From Pseudoalteromonas rubra (GTDB taxonomy: Bacteria > Pseudomonadota > Gammaproteobacteria > Enterobacterales > Alteromonadaceae): a DNA stretch of 64,000 nt. The first letter of the stretch is position 1. The number at the start of each line of letters is the position of its first letter. Under the pieces are notes generated by a model. The model did not search any database. It was given only the letters and a program-made list of their open reading frames with translations, and was not told where the DNA came from. The DNA lies in contig NZ_CP013612.1 of NCBI RefSeq assembly GCF_001482385.1, forward strand, positions 868,001-932,000, in the 5' to 3' direction. Of this stretch, positions 63,160 through 64,000 are shown in pieces. The position numbers were made by a program, and so were the translations under genes.

Positions 63160-64000
63160 AACAAATCAAGATATCCGCAGCACTGGTAATCCTTGGGTCC
63201 CCTCTATTGATGCCTTTAAAGGCGGAAGTTTAAATGGGGACATCCAATGTGACTATTTGATCATTGGCGCGGGTTTTACGGGTCTGTCCATAGCGTACAA
63301 CCTGCTTAAGCAGTTTGGACAAGAGAAAAAGGTCGTCCTGATAGATTCCCATACGCTTGGTTCTGGCGCCAGTGGACGTAATTCGGGCATGCTTGGTCCT
63401 GGCATTGGGGCGCCTTTTCACCAACTAGAAAAAAAGTTTGGCCCAGAGAAAGCGCGCGATATGTTCCAGCATACGCTAAATGCTGTTGATAGCAGTATCG
63501 CTTTGATAAAAAGGGAAGCTTTTGACTGCGACCTGATCGTTGGCAGCCAGTTTAAAGTATCGACAAATTCATCGAATGATCAGCAGTTGAGGCTTGAATC
63601 CGATGCCTTGCATCGAAATGGGTTTGAGTTAAATACCTATGATGAACATTCGGTGCAGGCGATTGTCAATGGGCCGCGCTATCGGTATGCCCTTGAATAC
63701 AGCAATACTGCGACGATCAATCCGGTGAAGCTGTTACGCGCTTTGGCCGACAAAATTACTGCCCTGGGCGGTGAAGTTATCCTTAATTCAGCTTGCACGG
63801 AGCTGGAAGAAGGGCATGCATGGGTTGGCAATAAGCGTATAAATTTTGAACGTGCCGTTGTATCAACGAACGGATTCTCTCATTCTTTGGGTATTCAAAA
63901 AGGGCGTGTGATCCCTGTTTCTACTTCGTTGATGATGTCGTCGCCTTTGTCTGAACAACAACGTCAGCAACTAGCACTTAAAACTGAAAACGCGGTAATT
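63149..64000 (+). CDS. FAD-dependent DAO-type oxidoreductase, 5' part
   Basis: At least 284 residues, open at the window edge. The ATG lies inside the end of the preceding gene (11-base overlap). The N-terminal FAD fold is CDYLIIGAGFTGLSIAYNLL, followed by LGSGASGRNSGMLGPG, the Gly/Asn-rich signature of DAO-family amine or amino-acid oxidases, and SNTATINPVKLLRALADKI. Coupling with the MprF-like gene implies oxidation of the pathway amine or its aminoacyl part. The C-terminal FAD-binding end is beyond the window. Confidence 0.85.
   Translation, partial: MPYKTNQDIRSTGNPWVPSIDAFKGGSLNGDIQCDYLIIGAGFTGLSIAYNLLKQFGQEKKVVLIDSHTLGSGASGRNSGMLGPGIGAPFHQLEKKFGPEKARDMFQHTLNAVDSSIALIKREAFDCDLIVGSQFKVSTNSSNDQQLRLESDALHRNGFELNTYDEHSVQAIVNGPRYRYALEYSNTATINPVKLLRALADKITALGGEVILNSACTELEEGHAWVGNKRINFERAVVSTNGFSHSLGIQKGRVIPVSTSLMMSSPLSEQQRQQLALKTENAVI

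Noticed and set aside
56260..64000. Complete tambjamine cluster
   Set aside because: No pyrrole, carrier or condensing genes are present in the window; only TamH- and TamP-like functions are supported.

Overview
The window is chromosomal DNA of a Gram-negative, aerobic, probably marine gammaproteobacterium. TonB receptors, a TorF-like porin, lipoproteins with gamma-type lipoboxes, a NIT-sensor chemoreceptor, a choline-to-betaine operon and a PepSY/DUF3325 iron set fit Alteromonadales, and Pseudoalteromonas is my best guess. That placement is inference from gene content and protein style; no rRNA or tRNA gene is present to settle it. Genes are dense on both strands, with perfect hairpins between many of them. 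I see no phage, insertion sequence or CRISPR array.

Layout. 1-8.3 kb: housekeeping and stress genes (partial lipoprotein hydrolase, DJ-1/PfpI protein, glutathione transferase, phosphatase plus NIT chemoreceptor, DUF2141, PNPOx-like enzyme, HAD phosphatase, YebC-family protein), ending in an 8-bp tandem repeat. 8.4-12.7 kb: a two-domain beta-propeller phytase lipoprotein, then a degenerate GGDEF protein overlapping an AraC-type regulator. 12.7-18.6 kb: betI-betB-betA, a short BCCT carrier and a TorF-like porin on one strand, with a BetI-like operator before betI. 19-24.3 kb: S41-like protease, TonB receptor, the facing 3' stubs of a deleted SDR/LysR pair, and a glutathione transferase. 24.4-30.8 kb: a 748-residue orphan, pirin, a split-barrel-like protein, and a SIR2-TPR protein that could be a defence gene.

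31.1-41.2 kb: a tightly coupled eight-gene operon: GNAT, MGDG-synthase-like glycosyltransferase, radical SAM enzyme, GT2, SyrD/PvdE-type ABC exporter, membrane GT2, DUF1796 papain-like protein, and a stand-alone A-T-E NRPS module whose specificity code read by eye is glutamine-like. It looks like an undescribed glycoconjugate or peptide pathway. 41.3-54.5 kb: periplasmic binding protein, Fur-box-preceded DUF3325/PepSY set, LysR plus esterase, LysE-type exporters, an NTF2-like gene broken by a stop codon, and a TonB receptor with a CxxC plug coupled to a thioredoxin-fold protein.

56.3-64 kb, running off the edge: after about 1 kb of AT-rich DNA comes a second biosynthetic region: FAD monooxygenase, acyl-CoA dehydrogenase, a class III aminotransferase fused to an acyl-ACP-reductase-like domain, a membrane protein with an MprF-type acyltransferase domain, and a partial DAO-type oxidase. 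The fusion and the dehydrogenase recall TamH and TamP of tambjamine biosynthesis and predict a fatty amine. The two most novel regions are 31.1-41.2 kb and 56.3-64 kb.
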